A model generated the notes under the pieces. The model searched no databases, was not told the DNA's origin, and saw nothing but the letters and a program-made list of their open reading frames with translations. The translations under genes and the position numbers were made by a program. Below, piece by piece: positions 8,608 through 16,714 of a stretch of 64,000 nt of DNA (position 1 is its first letter; every line of letters starts with the position of its first letter). This stretch comes from Peptococcaceae bacterium UBA7702 (GTDB lineage: Bacteria > Bacillota > Dehalobacteriia > UBA7702), in assembly GCA_002482535.1 (NCBI GenBank), contig DLGE01000001.1, forward strand, positions 124,001-188,000. Reading direction: 5' to 3'.

Positions 8608-9225
8608 ATGAGGGGTTTGCTTTTAAAAGACATCTATACTCTGGTCAAACAATTGAAGGTATTTCTGCTGATCATCGTCATTTTTGCCTGTCTGCCCAGG
8701 CTTTATTCCCTTTCCGCTTTCGCCATTGTTTATGCCTCCATGTTGCCGATTACCGCCGTTGCTTACGACGAACGCTCCAAATGGAACCGCCTGGCGGCCA
8801 TGATGCCCTATTCCGTGAAAAGCCTTGTTTTCAGTAAATACATCCTCGGTTATCTGATGATCGGCGCCGCGGCGTTGATTTCCGTCGCTGCCCAGCTCGT
8901 ACTTACCGTTGTCACCGGAAGCGCCTACGGTATGGCAGAAATACAGGAACTGATTTGCGTCATATCCATCGCCATTTTTCTGCTATCGGTCAATCTGCCG
9001 CTGATGTTCCGTTTCGGTGTGGAAAAGGGCCGCCTGACTTTTATCATCCTTACCGTTCTCACGGTGATGCTGTTGTTTTCTGTGAAAGATACGGTTTTGG
9101 TTTGGCTTGTGGGAGCTGATTTTGGTGCTTCTGTGGCTTTTGCCGCCTTGGTGGCCTTTGCGGTCTTGAGCAATCTCGCGTCCTTTTATCTTTCCCTGAA
9201 ATTTCACAAAGGGAAGTTTGCCTGA
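8608..9225 (+). CDS. ABC-2 type transporter permease
   Basis: A 205-residue, strongly hydrophobic protein with about six membrane segments and a conserved loop TAVAYDERSKWNRLAAMMPYS, characteristic of the small ABC-2 permeases found next to YtrA-type regulators (Pfam ABC2_membrane_5-like). It starts 3 bases after the ATPase stop and has no soluble domain. It probably pairs with the ATPase as a homodimeric exporter. Substrate not determinable. Confidence 0.85.
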   Translation: MRGLLLKDIYTLVKQLKVFLLIIVIFACLPRLYSLSAFAIVYASMLPITAVAYDERSKWNRLAAMMPYSVKSLVFSKYILGYLMIGAAALISVAAQLVLTVVTGSAYGMAEIQELICVISIAIFLLSVNLPLMFRFGVEKGRLTFIILTVLTVMLLFSVKDTVLVWLVGADFGASVAFAALVAFAVLSNLASFYLSLKFHKGKFA

Positions 9226-9237
9226 AGCCGGTTAAAA

Positions 9238-9277
9238 GCAAAGAGAGTCTGCGCAATTTGCGCAGACTCTCTTTTTA
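9238..9277. terminator. Bidirectional terminator between convergent genes
   Basis: AAAGAGAGTCTGCGCAA pairs with TTGCGCAGACTCTCTTT almost without a loop, with A- and T-runs on both sides. It separates the ABC cassette (+) from the lipid kinase gene (-). Confidence 0.85.
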
Positions 9278-9294
9278 TGAAATCGAAAACGGTT

Positions 9295-10191
9295 TTATGC
9301 AGGGACGATGAAGTTAATGGCTTTGGGCAGGATGGCGATGGTAATCTCTTTGACTTCGATGATCTCGCCGTCAATGCAAAACCGCGTCGGTCTTTCCATT
9401 CGCAAATGAACCTTTTTGCCCTGATGATAGACGACATAAGGAGCGTAACTTGGATCGTCGAGGTGGGTCCCGGCTTTATAGCCCTTAATCAGAGCGGCAA
9501 TGCGTAGCCGGGAGAGGGGACGCACCGCGGTGATTTCCAGGAGACCGTCGTCAATTTTAGCCCTGGGGGCGGCCAGATAACCGCCACCGTAGGCACAGCC
9601 GTTGGCCACGGATACCAACATGAAACGGTCCTCAAGTTCGATTTCATCGTCGATGGTAAGGGCCATGTTGATGCCCAACTTATGAGTGAGCCGGTTGATC
9701 AGGGAAACCGAATAAGCGAAACCGCCGGGCATATAGCGGCTGAAACGGTGTACGTCCACCGCGGTTTCCGCGTCGATGCCGATATTGCACATATTGATGC
9801 CGTCGATATGGTCGGTGCGGATCGCGTCAATGGGTACGGATTTGCCGCGGATCTGTTTTTCAAGATTGAGAAATGGCTCTTTGCTGGGAAAAAGGCGAAT
9901 AAAATCGTCGCCGGTGCCGCAGGGTATGATTCCGACCTCGCCCTGTCCTTTTCGCTTTAAAACGCCGTTGACTATCTCGTTTAAAGTGCCGTCGCCGCCG
10001 ATGGCATAAAAGCGGGCGTCTTCACCGGGACGAAAATGTTCCGTGAATTCTCTGGCGTTGCCGATATCGGTGGTGACGTGAACCGTATAATCAAGGTTCT
10101 CCTTTTCTGCCAGGGCCTTGATTTTTTCTTTTAAGCCAAACTGAAACTTGCCGTTGCCGGCAATGGGATTCAGTAAAAATACATGGTACAT
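9295..10191 (-). CDS. Diacylglycerol/sphingosine kinase-like lipid kinase (YegS/DgkB family)
   Basis: A 298-residue protein with the DAGK catalytic-domain signatures NPIAGNGK near the N-terminus, FYAIGGDGTLNEIVNG (GGDGT nucleotide-binding loop, residues about 65-69) and IIPCGTGDDFIR. Family members phosphorylate diacylglycerol or related lipids, in Gram-positive relatives to recycle lipid for phosphatidic acid. The lipid substrate cannot be told from sequence. The start has AAGGAG 13 bases upstream. It is followed in the same direction upstream by the chromate transporter genes. Confidence 0.88.
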   Translation of the reverse strand: MYHVFLLNPIAGNGKFQFGLKEKIKALAEKENLDYTVHVTTDIGNAREFTEHFRPGEDARFYAIGGDGTLNEIVNGVLKRKGQGEVGIIPCGTGDDFIRLFPSKEPFLNLEKQIRGKSVPIDAIRTDHIDGINMCNIGIDAETAVDVHRFSRYMPGGFAYSVSLINRLTHKLGINMALTIDDEIELEDRFMLVSVANGCAYGGGYLAAPRAKIDDGLLEITAVRPLSRLRIAALIKGYKAGTHLDDPSYAPYVVYHQGKKVHLRMERPTRFCIDGEIIEVKEITIAILPKAINFIVPA

Positions 10192-10208
10192 GCTGCGGTA
10201 TGCTCTCC

Positions 10209-10748
10209 TTAAAGTAGTAAGAAACCGAAAATGCCGCCGATCAACAGCATCATAAACGGATTCAGTTTAAAACGAAAGGCTGAAAACAGCAGCCCCGCCA
10301 AAAGCAGCCAGCCCATTGATGTCGTGAAAACGGTATCGAAATGAAAAAGGGCGTTTTCAAAGAGCTTCCAGGTCGCCGCTAAAATCAGCGCCAAAGCGCA
10401 GGGAATCAGTCCGTATAAAAGCTTTGCCATGAATTTGTTTTCCGTAGGCTTGGGTATAAAACGGCAAAGCAGCAGGCTGATGGTTGCGGGAATGGCGGTC
10501 ACAGCCAGGGAAGCGAGGATCCCGCCGAAGATCCCGCCGGTAAGATAGCCGGCGAAGGTGGCCATATTGATGCCGACAGGTCCCGGCGTTACTTCGGAAA
10601 TGGCGATAAAATTGGTCAGATCGCCAAGGCTGAACCAATCGTAATTTTCAGCCATTTCGTAAAGATAGGGCAGGGTTGCATAACCGCCGCCGATGGCAAA
10701 AAGGCCAGTTTTTAAAAATTCCAATATCAAAAGGAGCAAATCAGGCAT
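10209..10748 (-). CDS. chrA: Chromate transporter half-protein (CHR domain, second of pair)
   Basis: A 179-residue membrane protein with the CHR signatures KTGLFAIGGGYATLPYL and SEVTPGPVGINMATFAGY and about five to six membrane spans. It is one half of a split ChrA; the other half starts 8 bases upstream of this gene's start codon by overlap. Such short-chain pairs work as heterodimers in some Bacillota and export chromate, although natural substrates may differ. AAGGAG is 6 bases before the ATG. Confidence 0.88.
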   Translation of the reverse strand: MPDLLLLILEFLKTGLFAIGGGYATLPYLYEMAENYDWFSLGDLTNFIAISEVTPGPVGINMATFAGYLTGGIFGGILASLAVTAIPATISLLLCRFIPKPTENKFMAKLLYGLIPCALALILAATWKLFENALFHFDTVFTTSMGWLLLAGLLFSAFRFKLNPFMMLLIGGIFGFLLL

Positions 10749-11277
10749 GTTTGCTCCTTCCCGCCAGTAAAAGCCCGGCGATACAGCCGAATAGCGTAAA
10801 GAAAACGGGGTTTAGGCCGGTGATCAAATAGGCGGCCAGCACAAAAAGAAAAAGGGCAAAGGTCACCTTATCCTTGATGCCCGTTTTTGCTATTTTCCAT
10901 AAAGCTTGGGCGATGATGGCCAAAACAGCGATGTTTAATCCGTGAAAAATACTTTGAACCCAGGGTAATTCGGCAAAGTGATCAAAAAAGGCGGCGATTA
11001 TGGTAATGATCAGGATCGAGGGGAACATGATACCCGCCGCGGCCATCAGCGCTCCCCTTGTTTTGCGCAGCTGATAGCCTAAAAAAATCGCCATATTGAC
11101 AGCAAGAATCCCCGGCATAGACTGTGCCAGGGCAAAGAGTTTATATACATCTTCTTCAAGGAGGACGCCGCGTTTAACGACGAACTCATTTTCAATCAAC
11201 GGCAGCATGACGTAGCCACCGCCGAAAGCCATGAAACCGATTTTTACATAGGTGAGAAAAAGATTCAGTATGGACAT
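10741..11277 (-). CDS. chrA: Chromate transporter half-protein (CHR domain, first of pair)
   Basis: A 178-residue homologue of the neighbouring protein with YVKIGFMAFGGGYVMLPLIENE and LAQSMPGILAVNMAIFLGYQ, the FGGG and PG motifs of the CHR family. It overlaps the second half-gene by 8 bases, so the two are translated together. The two copies diverged enough that a heterodimer with opposite membrane topologies, as known for paired short CHR proteins, is the likely functional unit. Confidence 0.88.
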   Translation of the reverse strand: MSILNLFLTYVKIGFMAFGGGYVMLPLIENEFVVKRGVLLEEDVYKLFALAQSMPGILAVNMAIFLGYQLRKTRGALMAAAGIMFPSILIITIIAAFFDHFAELPWVQSIFHGLNIAVLAIIAQALWKIAKTGIKDKVTFALFLFVLAAYLITGLNPVFFTLFGCIAGLLLAGRSKHA

Positions 11278-11286
11278 GCGGATCCC

Positions 11287-11961
11287 TTATCTTTTGCCGA
11301 TTGCTTTCCCCGTGCCGTATTTCAGCAATGTAATACCGCATTCGCAGCATTGATCGTTCTTCATATTGTTGACGACACCGCAGTTCACACAGATGCAGCG
11401 GTCATCCTTGGATTTATCGAATTTTTCCGGATAGAGAAAACCCTTATGGTGGCGAACCACGTCGCCCACAGCATAGTAGGACGCCGAACCGGCGCCGTAG
11501 GGCAGGTTAACCCACTGGGTGGAGCCGTTATCCCTTTTAAGATGCAATTTGCAAAAGACAAGGGTCTTCTTTTTATGTTGTTGTTTTTCCACATCTTTGT
11601 CGGTGATTTCCGCATCGTAGGTGCGGTCAAATTTGGAATTTCTGATTTGCAGGGTAGCAAAGAAACTGAAGAAAGCAGCGATGATCACACCAGCGGCGAT
11701 TCCTGTCAGCAAAGACTGTTCCGTCATATAGTAGAGGATGGGAATACCGAAGAGGGCAATGACCGCGACGGCGTAGCCGACAAAGACAAAACGGTTTTGT
11801 TGTTTTTGACGCATACCGTGAGACTGGATTTTTTTGATATTGGGAGAGTAGCCTATGAGCTCTTCCCGATTGTATGACATGCCTTCCTGAAAATGGAAGT
11901 TGCATGTCGGGCAGGTTTTGACGCCGTCTTCTACTTCATTGTTACATCTTGGACAGAACAT
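11287..11961 (-). CDS. Zinc-ribbon membrane protein of unknown function
   Basis: A 224-residue protein starting MFCPRCNNEVEDGVKTCPTC. It has a zinc ribbon of two CxxC knuckles at the N-terminus, two adjacent hydrophobic segments (about residues 55-100) and a second CVNC...CCEC ribbon near the C-terminus. The start is chosen at 11961 because GGAGGG lies 11 bases upstream and the ribbon begins there; a longer frame upstream crosses the promoter. The middle soluble part resembles DUF3592-like folds only loosely. I do not recognise a function; it may sense or scaffold at the membrane. It lies 9 bases upstream of chrA. Confidence 0.75.
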   Translation of the reverse strand: MFCPRCNNEVEDGVKTCPTCNFHFQEGMSYNREELIGYSPNIKKIQSHGMRQKQQNRFVFVGYAVAVIALFGIPILYYMTEQSLLTGIAAGVIIAAFFSFFATLQIRNSKFDRTYDAEITDKDVEKQQHKKKTLVFCKLHLKRDNGSTQWVNLPYGAGSASYYAVGDVVRHHKGFLYPEKFDKSKDDRCICVNCGVVNNMKNDQCCECGITLLKYGTGKAIGKR

Positions 11962-12001
11962 ATTCTCTCTTACCCTCCGGCAAATTTCGCAATTTATTAG
12001 T

Positions 12002-12030
12002 ATTATAAGCGATTTCAAGGAAGGATTCAA
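12002..12030 (-). promoter_or_regulatory. Promoter for the zinc-ribbon/chrA transcript
   Basis: On the minus strand TTGAAT (12025-12030), 17 bases and TATAAT (12002-12007) precede the minus-strand gene cluster that begins at 11961. Confidence 0.7.
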
Positions 12031-12115
12031 CTGAAAGTTGCCGGCTTTTTGGCAATAAATTCTTTGCTGTAATAGATTATTTGCCTTTTGTACATCATTA
12101 TTTCATGATTATATC

Positions 12116-12144
12116 TTAACATAACCAAAAAAAAAGGATATAAT
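12116..12144 (+). promoter_or_regulatory. Promoter for htrA
   Basis: TTAACA (12116-12121), a 17-base spacer containing an A-run and TATAAT (12139-12144) lie 47 bases before the htrA start. Confidence 0.75.
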
Positions 12145-12190
12145 CTGTTTATCAAATGAAAAAGAACCAAATCTCAAGGAGGTTTACGAT

Positions 12191-13549
12191 ATGGATGAAG
12201 AAAGAAGGGCGTATTCCGGTCAGACGGGAGAGGACGAAAGCCGCGAAGCCTTCGACTCGGCAGAGACGGAGCGCAATGAGGAAACGCCGGTAAGCGCCGA
12301 CGCGGATACGATACCCCGGGAAAACACAGCGCCGGTTTATGAGACCTTTTCCCTCTACGGCTCTGAAGATGAAAAGCAGTGGACACCGCCGCAGGCGGAT
12401 GCTGCTCCCACCGTAAAAACAAAGCAAAAGAAGCCTTCGTTTCCCTGGAAAACCCTGGGAAAAACAGCGGCCATCGCCGTTTTCGGCCTGATGATCGTTT
12501 TTTCCACGGCGACCAGCGCCTATCTCCTCAAGGACCACCTCTCCGCGGAAAATACCGTAGCTCAGATCAAAGAGACAAATTCCTCCGCCAAAGAGGATAA
12601 TGTAACCCAAACCAGCAGCAGCGGTGAGGAATTATCCGTTACCGAAATCAACGCAAAGGTCGCCTCCTCTGTGGTGCTGATTACCGGTACCAATATGTAC
12701 GGTTCGGGACAGGGCACCGGTATGATCATCAGCGACGACGGCTATATCCTGACCAACGCCCACGTGGTGAAAGATTTCAGTCAGCTAAACGTGACCTTAA
12801 ACGATGAAAACCAAACGAAATATGAGGCGACCATGGTGGGATATGACGATACGACGGATCTCGCCGTGATCAAAATCGATGCCGACGGTTTGACTCCCGT
12901 TACGTTCGGTACTTCTGCTGACTTGGAAGTCGGTGAATCCGTCGTCGTCATCGGGAATCCTCTCGGCGAAGAATTTTCCGGATCCGTGACCACAGGGATC
13001 GTCTCCGCCCTTAACCGTAAAGTGGAATTTGACGACGGCCAGGTATATACCTATATTCAAACGGACGCCGCCATCAATTCCGGTAATTCCGGCGGTCCCC
13101 TCGTGAATATGAGCGGTCAGGTCATTGGCATCAACTCCGCGAAAATCGATTCTTCCATTGCCGAAGGTATGGGCTTTGCGATCCCCATTGATATCGCGGT
13201 TCCCGTGATCAATGACCTGATTGAAAACGGCTATGTGACGAACCGGCCTTATATCGGCATCAGCGGTGAAACCATCGATGAGCAGTACAGCAAGTACTAT
13301 AGTTTACCCCAAGGCGTACATGTGGTATCCATCGCCTCGGGAAGCCCCGCCGCCAACAGTGATTTACAGGTGGACGATATCATTACCGCCATCAATGATA
13401 CGGCAGTGACCTCCATCGGCGAATTGAACAATATCAAAAATCAGTATTCCCCCGGTGATACCGTGAGCTTGACGGTTTACCGCCATGATACCCAGAAAAC
13501 ACTGACCATAAAAATCACCTTGAGTGAAATGACCTCGGATATGCAGTAA
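12191..13549 (+). CDS. htrA: HtrA/DegP-type membrane-anchored serine protease
   Basis: A 452-residue protease. Residues 1 to ~90 are an acidic, disordered cytoplasmic tail, residues ~91-113 a single membrane anchor, then a trypsin-like domain with the catalytic triad visible in TNAHVV (His), TTDLAVIK (Asp) and GNSGGP (Ser), and a C-terminal PDZ domain (YIGISGETID, VDDIITAINDTAV). It degrades or refolds misfolded proteins on the outer face of the membrane. It has its own promoter and AAGGAGGT before the ATG. A very strong hairpin terminator follows. Confidence 0.94.
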   Translation: MDEERRAYSGQTGEDESREAFDSAETERNEETPVSADADTIPRENTAPVYETFSLYGSEDEKQWTPPQADAAPTVKTKQKKPSFPWKTLGKTAAIAVFGLMIVFSTATSAYLLKDHLSAENTVAQIKETNSSAKEDNVTQTSSSGEELSVTEINAKVASSVVLITGTNMYGSGQGTGMIISDDGYILTNAHVVKDFSQLNVTLNDENQTKYEATMVGYDDTTDLAVIKIDADGLTPVTFGTSADLEVGESVVVIGNPLGEEFSGSVTTGIVSALNRKVEFDDGQVYTYIQTDAAINSGNSGGPLVNMSGQVIGINSAKIDSSIAEGMGFAIPIDIAVPVINDLIENGYVTNRPYIGISGETIDEQYSKYYSLPQGVHVVSIASGSPAANSDLQVDDIITAINDTAVTSIGELNNIKNQYSPGDTVSLTVYRHDTQKTLTIKITLSEMTSDMQ

Positions 13550-13565
13550 AAAGTATGCGTTTTTT

Positions 13566-13616
13566 AAAAGAGGGTATCCCTCAAGTCATGAAATGACTTG
13601 AGGGATACCCTCTTTT
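13566..13616 (+). terminator. Terminator of htrA
   Basis: A perfect 21-bp stem (13569-13589 with 13593-13613) closed by a GAA loop, extended by A/T pairs, then a T-run. The IS481 element is inserted just downstream and its target duplication copies the distal part of the 3' arm and the T-run. Confidence 0.9.
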
Positions 13617-13629
13617 TCTATGCAAAAGT
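13604..13629. repeat. Left copy of the 26-bp target duplication
   Basis: Bases 13604-13629 begin GATACCCTCTTTTTC and are repeated exactly at 14701-14726, directly abutting the two ends of the insertion element. Confidence 0.9.
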
Positions 13630-14700
13630 TGTAGGATTGTCAAACATATTGTACAGAGAAGGAAGAAAGAGCTTCATTGGGAGAGAGCCATAGAAGAGGT
13701 CGCATAGGAATGTTGTTAGAGCGATTTTGGTGGGCAATTAATTGCCTCCCAAAATCAGTGAGGGAATAGAAGCGATGGGTGTCATAAAAGCGTTTTTGAT
13801 CTTCTCTGTGGCTGCGCTCCACCTTACCGTTGTGGCGCGGCGTGTATGGCCGGATGTACTTGTTGTCGATACCGAGCTGTGCGGCGGTTTTTTCAAACAG
13901 GGTAGGAATAGAGGCGTTCTTGTTGTGGAGTCTGTTGGTAAACTCAAAGCCGTTGTCGGTCTGGACACATTCAACCGTGACGCCTCGTCGGCTAAAGAAG
14001 GCAACGACCTTTCGCAGAAAGTCGGCGGAGGAGTAGGTGCTTTGTTCCTCGTATGCTCCTAAGAAGCGTAGCCGGGAGTATTCATCAATGGCGGTATACT
14101 GGAACAACCGGAGCTGTGAATCGGCGATACAGGCACGCGGAACCACTTTGACATCAATCTGTACCCGCTGTCCGGGATATTTCATTTGTTCGTAGGGCTT
14201 TGGTACGTATACTTTCTTTTCTTTGGGTGGCGGGAACATCCCCAGCCGTCTCATCACGCGGAACAGACTCTCCGGACGGCGGGTATATCCACGCTGTCTC
14301 AACCGACACCACAGTTCGGTCATCCCCAGTGTCGGGTTGCGGCACCGCATATTTCGGATCAGCGTAAGCTCTTCTTCCGTGTGCTGATTCGGATGGCTAT
14401 GGGGACGCCGGGACTGGCATGCAAGCGACTCCAGAGTTCCTTCATAGCGACCACGCCAAAAGTAGATGTAGGACCGGCTTTTGTTGTATTTCCGGCTGGC
14501 TTTACTTACTCCATATTTTTCCGCATACTTCATCATACTTCATCAGGGATTGCCTATACCGCATATCTTGTGTTATATTATTCATGAGAAAAGGGGCGCT
14601 CCTTTAGCCAAGTTTTGTCTGGTAACTTAACTTTAACCTATTCGCGCTCTCTTTTCTCCTCTTTTTTTATTCTCTGTACAATATCTATTGTAACCCTACA
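13630..14700 (-). mobile_element. IS481-family insertion sequence, 1071 bp
   Basis: The element runs from TGTAGG at 13630 to CCTACA at 14700. Its terminal inverted repeats are about 31 bp (13630-13660 against 14670-14700) with 25 matches, starting TGT and ending ACA, and the inner 15 bases (ATATTGTACAGAGAA) are identical. It is flanked by perfect 26-bp direct repeats. It carries one transposase gene on the minus strand. The flanking genes are intact, so the insertion is neutral apart from the terminator it landed in. Confidence 0.92.
13640..14585 (-). pseudogene. IS481-family DDE transposase, N-terminal frameshift
   Basis: The main frame (13640-14536) encodes 298 residues with an N-terminal helix-turn-helix (KYGVSKASRKYNKSRSYIYF) and an integrase core with D in QIDVKVV, D in CVQTDNGFEF and E in NGKVERSH. 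The usual N-terminus MNNITQDMRYRQSLMKY is present just upstream, starting at ATG 14585 with AAAGGAG, but in another frame. The cause is visible: a 10-base tandem duplication (TGATGAAGTA twice, about 14524-14545) shifts the frame at MKY. An ATGATG pair inside the duplication could restart translation lacking 14 residues. Activity uncertain. Confidence 0.85.
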
Positions 14701-14726
14701 GATACCCTCTTTTTCTATGCAAAAGT
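14701..14726. repeat. Right copy of the 26-bp target duplication
   Basis: Exact copy of 13604-13629, immediately after the right end of the IS481 element. Confidence 0.9.
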
Positions 14727-14730
14727 GGAC

Positions 14731-14759
14731 TTGCACTTTTTTTCAGAATGTAGTATGGT
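14731..14759 (+). promoter_or_regulatory. Promoter for the DUF2284 pair
   Basis: TTGCAC (14731-14736), 17 bases and TATGGT (14754-14759). It lies just outside the IS and its target duplication, so the insertion left it intact. Confidence 0.55.
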
Positions 14760-14796
14760 AAAAGAAGTTTATCCCTATGGGAAATGGGAGGTTAAC

Positions 14797-15351
14797 ATGA
14801 GCGATTCGTCGAAATCACAGGCTGCGGTTTTGGAATTCATCAACGATTATCCTGTCTGCGAATATTTCTTTCTGAAAACAAGTGAATTGACTTTAACCCC
14901 GGAAGTAAAACTTCTTGCGCAGCAGGACGCCGCCGCTTACGGTGAGCGCAGAAACATACCAACCGCGCCGGACTCCTTTGAAGAGTGCAAGGCAATCATC
15001 GAACAATATAGCGACGCCTTTCTTTTTGATGCCGTCTACGAAGTGGACGACGCTTATGATATGGATCGCTGCGAAGCGGCAAGAAAAGAGCATGCCGCCC
15101 TCGTTCATGCCATAAGCGACGAATTCCGGCGGCGGTTCGGCAAGATATTGACGCTGTCTCTTAGCTGCGATCTGTGTGAAGATTGCCCCTGTCCCCAAAA
15201 AGCCTGCCGCTATCCGGAAAAACAGGCGCCGACCATCGACAGTTATGGAGTACAAATCATGAAAACTTTAGTGGATCGTGATATCATGTATGATTATGGC
15301 ATTCATACGGCAATCTATTTTACGTTGATACTATGGAACGGGGAGGCGTAA
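14797..15351 (+). CDS. DUF2284-type cysteine-rich putative metal-binding protein
   Basis: A 184-residue protein starting MSDSSKSQAAVLEF after GGGAGG; a longer frame from 14725 would read through the promoter. The C-terminal half has a cysteine cluster LSCDLCEDCPCPQKACRYPEKQ, a pattern expected to bind a metal or iron-sulfur cluster, typical of the DUF2284 family found in anaerobes. Function is unknown. The next gene is a relative whose ribosome site lies inside this gene's end, so the two are likely to act together. Confidence 0.75.
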   Translation: MSDSSKSQAAVLEFINDYPVCEYFFLKTSELTLTPEVKLLAQQDAAAYGERRNIPTAPDSFEECKAIIEQYSDAFLFDAVYEVDDAYDMDRCEAARKEHAALVHAISDEFRRRFGKILTLSLSCDLCEDCPCPQKACRYPEKQAPTIDSYGVQIMKTLVDRDIMYDYGIHTAIYFTLILWNGEA

Positions 15352-15355
15352 TCTT

Positions 15356-15913
15356 TTGCATTATACAACGGAAATCAGAGAAGCAAGCATCCGTGTTGAC
15401 GATTTCATCGACGATTTCGTCGATGTAGAGAAGTTTCTGGGATTTTGCAAACAATGTGAGAATTATAATGTGCGCTGGTCTTGTCCGCCTTACGATTTTG
15501 ATCCCATAACCTTTTGGCAGGCATACCGCACCTTGAAAATCACCGGTGTGAAAATCAGCTTTGACGAAGAAACCGCCGGGAAAAAAGTGAACCACGAAGA
15601 CTGTGTGGCCCTTTATACCGAGGTGTTGAAAAAAGAGAGCCTGAAGCTCTACCGCACCTTGAAAAAGCAAGAAAAGGCGACAAAGGACAGCTGTTTGCTG
15701 AATCCCGGCTGCTGCCACCTTTGCGGCGATGCCCTTTGCGACAGAAGCAAGGGTGATTGCCGCAAGCCTGCGGGACGCCGTTATTCCTTTGAATCCCTCG
15801 GCTGTGACGTCGGTAAAATTGCCAAGGAACTCCTGGGTTTTGACTTGCAATGGATTGAAAACGGCAAGTTACCGCCGTATCTCTGTCAGATTGGCGGTGT
15901 CCTTTACAAATAA
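15356..15913 (+). CDS. DUF2284-type cysteine-rich putative metal-binding protein
   Basis: A 185-residue protein with FCKQCENYNVRWSCPPY near the N-terminus and CCHLCGDALCDRSKGDCRKP in the C-terminal half, both characteristic of DUF2284. The start is TTG at 15356, preceded by GGGGAGG about 9 bases upstream; there is no better ATG. It is a divergent paralogue of the preceding gene, and here the N-terminal cysteine set (CxxC and CPP) is complete while the first protein lacks it. Unknown biochemical role, possibly metal handling. Confidence 0.8.
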   Translation: MHYTTEIREASIRVDDFIDDFVDVEKFLGFCKQCENYNVRWSCPPYDFDPITFWQAYRTLKITGVKISFDEETAGKKVNHEDCVALYTEVLKKESLKLYRTLKKQEKATKDSCLLNPGCCHLCGDALCDRSKGDCRKPAGRRYSFESLGCDVGKIAKELLGFDLQWIENGKLPPYLCQIGGVLYK

Positions 15914-15918
15914 ATCAA

Positions 15919-15953
15919 TCGCCCCAATGTCGTAAAGGCATTGGGGCTTCTTT
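15919..15953 (+). terminator. Terminator after the DUF2284 pair
   Basis: GCCCCAATG pairs with CATTGGGGC followed by TTCTTTT, between convergent genes. Confidence 0.8.
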
Positions 15954-16522
15954 TATGCTTTGAGAAGAGGGAAGGCGGTGATTTCAAAATATTCCTCCAC
16001 CACTTCGGGAGTGGTCGTTAGCTCTGTTTTGAACCACCAGCGGACAACTTCCCCGAAACTGGCGGTGAGGTGATCCACGAACAGATCTTTTGGCAGTTGT
16101 AAAGCGTTTTGATTGGCCATGGGCAGCAGTTGTTCCGTGACCAGTTCCGTAAAGGGTCGGCGAAAATATTGCCAGAAAAGATCGCTGCTTTCACAGGCGA
16201 AGATCTTGCGCAGCCGGATCGCGTCGTCCAGCAGATGATAGAGAATATGGGTAAGCATGATTTTGGCACTCCTTTGAGAATAGGAAAAATCATGGCTGGC
16301 TTCGGCGACCAAATCCGTGGCGAAAACGTGATCAAAAAGATCGACGCACATTGCTTTTAACAGGTCGTCCTTTGTTTCAAAGTGGGCATAGAAGGTGCTG
16401 CGACCGATGTTCGCCTCTTCGATCAGGTCGCGAATTGTGATTTTATCGTAACTCTTGCGGGAGAGCAGTACGGTAAAGGCGTCAAAAATCGCCTTTCTTG
16501 TTTTTTGAATTCTTCTGTCCAT
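15953..16522 (-). CDS. TetR/AcrR-family transcriptional regulator
   Basis: A 189-residue protein starting MDRRIQKTRKAIFDAF with the TetR DNA-binding helix-turn-helix (ITIRDLIEEANIGRSTFYAHFETKDDLLKAM) at residues about 25-55 and a TetR_C-like ligand domain. The start at 16522 is supported by AAAGGA 9 bases upstream; methionines further upstream have no ribosome site. It is divergent from a drug/metabolite exporter gene, which it probably controls. The region between them has an inverted repeat. Confidence 0.88.
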   Translation of the reverse strand: MDRRIQKTRKAIFDAFTVLLSRKSYDKITIRDLIEEANIGRSTFYAHFETKDDLLKAMCVDLFDHVFATDLVAEASHDFSYSQRSAKIMLTHILYHLLDDAIRLRKIFACESSDLFWQYFRRPFTELVTEQLLPMANQNALQLPKDLFVDHLTASFGEVVRWWFKTELTTTPEVVEEYFEITAFPLLKA

Positions 16523-16618
16523 CCACTGATTTCCTTTATGCATTTTATGGATCTTTTTCCGGTTTTGTCCCGTAGCGGACATTTCCGATTCCTTGATTCT
16601 TGTTTTCCGCCTTTTGTC

Positions 16619-16649
16619 GTTCTATGATAGATGATAATAGATATAGAAC
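16619..16649. promoter_or_regulatory. Candidate operator between tetR-like and eamA genes
   Basis: GTTCTAT (16619-16625) and ATAGAAC (16643-16649) form a perfect inverted repeat 17 bases apart in the divergent intergenic region. Further out, CGGACA near 16577 and TGTCCG near 16654 form another inverted pair. Binding by the TetR protein is inferred only from position. Confidence 0.4.
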
Positions 16650-16714
16650 AGAGTGTCCGTTATTGTACTTATGATACATCAATAAGGCGGATTTGGCAAG
16701 GAGAAGGACGGATC

